NCBI GenBank assembly: GCA_944392285.1
Contig: CALXWF010000130.1
Span: 1-6,950, forward strand
Length of the DNA stretch: 6,950 nucleotides
Source: an uncultured Alphaproteobacteria bacterium
GTDB lineage: Bacteria; Pseudomonadota; Alphaproteobacteria; RF32; CAG-239
Reading direction: 5' to 3'
In this document: positions 5,894 through 6,950 of the stretch, one piece after another
Layout: each line of letters starts with the position of its first letter
How positions within the stretch are numbered: the stretch's first letter is position 1
Program-made: the position numbers and the translations under genes
The notes under the pieces: generated by a model
What the model saw: the letters and a program-made list of their open reading frames with translations, nothing else
Told to the model about the DNA's origin: nothing
Database searches by the model: none

Positions 5894-5924
5894 AGTGTAA
5901 TTGTTAGAGTATGCTCTAAGTCAA
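5894..5924 (-). promoter_or_regulatory. MerR-type promoter and operator of the hydrolase/CMD unit
   Basis: On the minus strand TTGACT (5924-5919) and TACACT (5899-5894) are separated by exactly 19 bp instead of the usual 17. The over-long spacer holds the perfect dyad TTAGAG-N4-CTCTAA (5904-5919), overlapping the last bases of the -35 box. This is the defining layout of promoters activated by MerR-family regulators, which untwist the DNA to bring the two boxes into register. The half-site TTAGAG/CTCTAA resembles those I recall for the NmlR/AdhR branch, which senses aldehydes and other electrophiles. Transcription would start near 5887, leaving a leader of about 45 bases before the hydrolase ATG at 5842. 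No MerR-family gene is present in the window. Confidence 0.8.
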
Positions 5925-5943
5925 GTGTTTTTTATTGTTCTTG

Positions 5944-6798
5944 TTAAAATAGTTTTATTACATCGGTATAAGCGACGGCAACACCAAACATCAAATTTGA
6001 GCCGGCTTTATTATGCTCGCGGTCTTCTGCCCTGAAATAAGAAAGATAAGGCTCGGCAAAAAAGCGTTTTGAAAACATGATATTGAGCTTGGCTATGGCA
6101 AAAAATTCATAGCGGAAATCCGTGCCTTCATAATGGGAATAGCCAAGATAATCACGATAATAACTTTCAAGTTCAAAGCGATATTTTTCACTTAACTGAT
6201 TTTTATATGTAAAGCCTATCTGCCAAGCGGTTTTGGTGTTGGTATCCGCATAAGTAAAGTCCAATTCTTCAACCATGGCCAAATGGAAATCCGTAATGCC
6301 GTAAGCCCCGTTTATCAGCTTGATGCCTTGCATGGAACTGCCAAGCTTTAAGCGCGGCGTGCCGGTATCTGACGTAAACTCGGTATTATAGGCAATATTG
6401 GCAAAAGGCCCGAGTTCTGACTTGTTGGTAAAATCCCAAATTTTATAAACATATTCGCTGCTCAGCTTTAGGGTATCGGCATTTTCAACATATTTTTTGC
6501 GGCCGCGGTTGCCGTAAATGCGGCTTTTGCCATATTCGGCATAAATGGCGTTATCCCATCGATAGGCGGGTTGCTCATATTCAAAGGCAAAGTCAAAAAC
6601 CCCTTTTAAAACCCCTTGGGTGTTTTGGTTGATGGCGATATTCGGTGACTTGGCATATTCTTGATAATTTTCTACTTTGCTGGTTCCAAGGTCAAACCCC
6701 ACGCGTTTAAAATTGGCATACATTCCATATTCCTCATAAGCAAAAGCTTGAGGCTGAAATAAAAGTAAAGCACCCAAAAACAAACAAAGTTTTTTCAT
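5944..6798 (-). CDS. Probable outer-membrane beta-barrel protein (284 aa)
   Basis: A signal peptide is clear at residues 1-20 (MKK, a Leu-rich core, then QAFA before YEEYG). The mature part has no hydrophobic helix but many short stretches of alternating polar and aromatic residues (YRWDNAIYAEYGKS, TAWQIGFTYKNQL, YRFELESYYRDYLGY, FRYEFFAIAKLNIMF, FAEPYLSYFRAE) joined by polar turns, which is the pattern of an outer-membrane barrel of roughly ten to twelve strands. The final strand, LMFGVAVAYTDVIKLF, ends in Phe, as expected for the C-terminal signal read by the BAM machinery. I cannot assign a specific family or cargo. GGA 5 bases before the ATG supports the start. A candidate promoter lies at 6827-6856. 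No hairpin terminator separates it from the MerR-type promoter, so some read-through into the hydrolase gene is possible. Confidence 0.88.
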   Translation of the reverse strand: MKKLCLFLGALLLFQPQAFAYEEYGMYANFKRVGFDLGTSKVENYQEYAKSPNIAINQNTQGVLKGVFDFAFEYEQPAYRWDNAIYAEYGKSRIYGNRGRKKYVENADTLKLSSEYVYKIWDFTNKSELGPFANIAYNTEFTSDTGTPRLKLGSSMQGIKLINGAYGITDFHLAMVEELDFTYADTNTKTAWQIGFTYKNQLSEKYRFELESYYRDYLGYSHYEGTDFRYEFFAIAKLNIMFSKRFFAEPYLSYFRAEDREHNKAGSNLMFGVAVAYTDVIKLF

Positions 6799-6826
6799 CT
6801 TTTTCCTTTATTATTTCCAAACAGCT

Positions 6827-6856
6827 TTTATATAATATTTTTCTGATATGCTTCAA
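6827..6856 (-). promoter_or_regulatory. Candidate sigma70-like promoter of the barrel protein gene
   Basis: On the minus strand TTGAAG (6856-6851), an 18-bp spacer and TATAAA (6832-6827) stand about 30 bases before the ATG at 6798. The -10 box matches 5 of 6 consensus bases and the -35 box 4 of 6. Three short dyads crowd the -35 region and the DNA just upstream: CTTCAAGAAG (6851-6860), CTCTTTAGAG (6862-6871) and GAAGTCTTC (6871-6879). Confidence 0.45.
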
Positions 6857-6915
6857 GAAGCCTCTTTAGAGAAGTCTTCATATATCATAATAATCTTAAG
6901 AAAAGAGAAAAAACG

Positions 6916-6950
6916 ATGCAAAAAATATTTGACATAATTTTATTGCTTTA
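6916..6950 (+). CDS. Start of a gene cut by the window edge, possibly a sugar transferase
   Basis: Eleven codons are visible (MQKIFDIILLL), followed by two bases of a twelfth. A purine-rich AAAAGAGAAA tract (6901-6910) provides a weak AGAG ribosome site about 8 bases before the ATG. A short basic start followed by FDI and a hydrophobic run is typical of membrane-anchored bacterial sugar (phosphoglycosyl) transferases, which often begin like MKRxFDIxLxL, but many membrane proteins could begin this way. The gene is divergent from the barrel protein gene. Confidence 0.5.
   Translation, partial: MQKIFDIILLL

Overview
The window looks like a chromosomal segment of an AT-rich Gram-negative bacterium. 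The Gram-negative call rests on a signal-peptide protein that looks like an outer-membrane beta-barrel with a terminal Phe, and on an apparently exported enzyme pair. An AT-rich alphaproteobacterium or another gut/host-associated proteobacterium would fit, but the taxonomic guess is weak. No rRNA, tRNA, complete mobile element or CRISPR array was found.

Layout. Positions 1-548 hold no convincing gene. They contain two diverged copies of a repeat (29-150 and 185-254), an AT-rich stretch, and two adjacent hairpin terminators, one best oriented for the + strand (448-482) and one for the - strand (481-514). The - strand then carries an apparent two-gene unit, read right to left: a 382-residue protein of unknown role with faint resemblance to the DUF218/YdcF fold (782-1930), followed by a 64-residue hydrophilic protein (549-743). 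Neither has a recognisable Shine-Dalgarno sequence, unlike most other genes here. A Ser/Asn-rich open frame of doubtful status (about 2046-2502, +) follows.

The centre holds the one securely identified housekeeping gene, gpsA (2687-3685, +; sn-glycerol-3-phosphate dehydrogenase). Behind it is a 68-residue basic protein with a WGWLTNPKKALYNRIYNRTS core (3744-3950, +), which resembles small proteins seen in phage-related contexts.

The right half is on the - strand. A membrane-anchored alpha/beta hydrolase with a Cys nucleophile (4823-5842) is followed 8 bp later by an exported protein with two carboxymuconolactone-decarboxylase (CMD) domains (3966-4814). In front of this pair is a textbook MerR-type promoter (5894-5924): TTGACT, a 19-bp spacer holding the dyad TTAGAG-N4-CTCTAA, then TACACT. 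This suggests that a MerR-family sensor of the NmlR/AdhR kind, encoded outside the window, switches on an envelope-located electrophile or aldehyde stress operon. Upstream is a beta-barrel protein gene (5944-6798). At the right edge a + strand gene begins (6916), and its first residues, MQKIFDIILLL, resemble the start of membrane-anchored sugar transferases.

The observations most worth following are the MerR-type promoter with its exported hydrolase/CMD pair and the unexplained SD-less pair 549-1930.
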